Shown in pieces: positions 63,117-64,000 of a stretch of 64,000 bases of DNA (its first letter is position 1; the number at the start of each line of letters is the position of its first letter). The position numbers were made by a program, and so were the translations under genes. Location of the stretch: assembly GCA_963701325.1 (NCBI GenBank), contig OY969604.1, positions 1,674,001 through 1,738,000 on the forward strand, written 5' to 3'. The notes under the pieces were generated by a model that did no database searches, was not told where the DNA came from, and saw only the letters and a list, made by a program, of their open reading frames with translations. The stretch comes from Bog-756 sp963701325 (GTDB lineage Bacteria > Actinomycetota > Acidimicrobiia > Acidimicrobiales > RAAP-2).

Positions 63117-63587
63117 CTACCAGCGGTAGTGGGCGAAGGCCTTGTTCGACTCGGCCATCTTGTGCAGGTCCTCGCGGCGCTTGGCCGCAGCCCCGATGCC
63201 GTTGGCCGCGTCCCGGACCTCGTTGGAGAGCCGCTCGGCCATGGTCTTCTCACGCCGCTGCTGGGAGTATCCGACCAGCCACCGGATGGACAGGGTGGTC
63301 GCCCGGCGGGGCCGCACCTCGACCGGGACCTGGTAGGTGGCGCCACCGACCCGGCGACTGCGGACCTCGAGCTCGGGCCGGGTGTTCTCGACCGCTTTCT
63401 TGAGGACCGAGACCGGATCGTTGCCACTCTTCTCGGCGATGTCGGCGAGGGCGTCGTAGACGATGCGCTCGGCCAGGGTCCGCTTCCCCCGGCTCAGCAC
63501 CCGGTTGACCACCTGGGTGACCAGCACCGAGTGGTAGACCGGGTCGGGCATCAGCTCACGTCGTACTGCGGGACCTTTGCGGGGCAC
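63117..63587 (-). CDS. rpsG: 30S ribosomal protein S7
   Basis: A 156-residue head-assembly protein: PRKGPAVRRELMPDPVYHSVLVTQVVNRVLSRGKRTLAERIVYDAL, then ENTRPELEVRSRRVGGATYQVPVEVRPRRATTLSIRWLV and the C-terminal SNKAFAHYRW. In E. coli S7 represses the str operon; no leader for that was found here. It is one base after rpsL. Confidence 0.97.
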   Translation of the reverse strand: MPRKGPAVRRELMPDPVYHSVLVTQVVNRVLSRGKRTLAERIVYDALADIAEKSGNDPVSVLKKAVENTRPELEVRSRRVGGATYQVPVEVRPRRATTLSIRWLVGYSQQRREKTMAERLSNEVRDAANGIGAAAKRREDLHKMAESNKAFAHYRW

Positions 63588-63588
63588 G

Positions 63589-63960
63589 TCAGGACTCCTT
63601 CTTGGCGCCGTAGCGGCTGCGGGCCTGGTTGCGCTCCCGGACCCCCGACGCGTCGAGGGTGCCCCGGATCACCTTGTAGCGGACGCCCGGGAGGTCCTTG
63701 ACCCGCCCGCCGCGGACCAGGACGATCGAGTGTTCCTGCAGGTTGTGGCCCTCGCCGGGGATGTAGGCGGTGACCTCGAGGCCGCTGGTCAGCCGCACCC
63801 GGGCCACCTTGCGCAGCGCCGAGTTGGGCTTCTTCGGGGTGTGGGTGTAGACGCGGGTGCACACGCCGCGGCGCTGCGGAGCGCCCCGGAGGGCCGGGGT
63901 CTTCGACTTGGTCGGCTTGGTGGCCCGGCCGTAACGGACGAGCTGGGAAATCGTGGGCAC
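63589..63960 (-). CDS. rpsL: 30S ribosomal protein S12
   Basis: A 123-residue decoding-centre protein: PTISQLVRYGRATKPTKSKTPALRGAPQRRGVCTRVYTHTPKKPNSALRKVARV and RVKDLPGVRYKVIRGTLDASGV. Lys residues in TPKKPNS (K43) and GRVKDLPG (K88), sites of streptomycin-resistance mutations, are wild type. Only 40 bases lie between its ATG and the end of the window, so its promoter is not seen. Confidence 0.97.
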   Translation of the reverse strand: MPTISQLVRYGRATKPTKSKTPALRGAPQRRGVCTRVYTHTPKKPNSALRKVARVRLTSGLEVTAYIPGEGHNLQEHSIVLVRGGRVKDLPGVRYKVIRGTLDASGVRERNQARSRYGAKKES

Positions 63961-64000
63961 GCGTGACCTCTAGGTTTTGGACTGCAGGGAGACTTCAGGA

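Overview
The window is a GC-rich stretch that reads as a chromosome segment of an actinobacterium. Supporting signs are the guaB3-type IMP dehydrogenase homologue, a ubiA-dprE1-dprE2 set for decaprenyl-phosphoryl-arabinose, zinc-finger versions of S4, S14 and L36, many GTG starts with 4-base GTGA/ATGA overlaps, and leaderless-looking promoters. A lineage such as Acidimicrobiia would fit, but this is inferred from gene content and style, not from a tree. No rRNA, tRNA, CRISPR array, insertion sequence or prophage gene was recognised.

Layout. 0-5.3 kb: VOC-fold and SRPBCC proteins, a lipoprotein hydrolase, a frameshifted malate dehydrogenase, and a small ORF coupled to a class III nucleotide cyclase. 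5.3-15.8 kb: central and one-carbon metabolism (icd, metF, folD, purH, purN, sucD, sucC, a B12-binding mutase domain). Inside this lies a divergent locus where canonical clpP faces an XRE regulator and a ClpP-fold protein that has lost its whole catalytic triad. 15.9-19.2 kb: the translationally coupled ubiA-dprE1-dprE2 operon; DprE1 carries a Lys/Ala-rich tail. 19.3-22.2 kb: a more mixed accessory stretch with a KARI-like reductase, a TauE/SafE permease, a VOC protein and two small membrane proteins. 22.3-28.4 kb: pcrA, guaA, guaB3 and a CoA-type Nudix hydrolase.

28.6-64 kb: every recognised gene is on the minus strand, so transcription runs from high to low coordinates. The order is rpsL-rpsG-fusA-tuf-rpsJ, then the S10, spc and alpha gene sets through rplQ-truA-rplM-rpsI, then glmM-glmS-acpS-nnr-alr-udg-tsaE-tsaB-rimI-tsaD and groES-groEL. 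groES has a clear sigma-A-type promoter overlapped by a CIRCE operator. The block joins translation, secretion (secY), N-terminal processing (map), t6A tRNA modification and cell-wall precursor synthesis.

Points that stand out: the catalytically dead ClpP-like gene and its shared operator; acidic low-complexity C-terminal tails on L22, L29 and L4 plus an extended S3; a CTG start for infA; dense hairpins upstream of purN and between rpsJ and rplC; and three single-site frameshifts in housekeeping genes (mdh, metF, nnr), which look more like sequencing or assembly errors than true gene loss.
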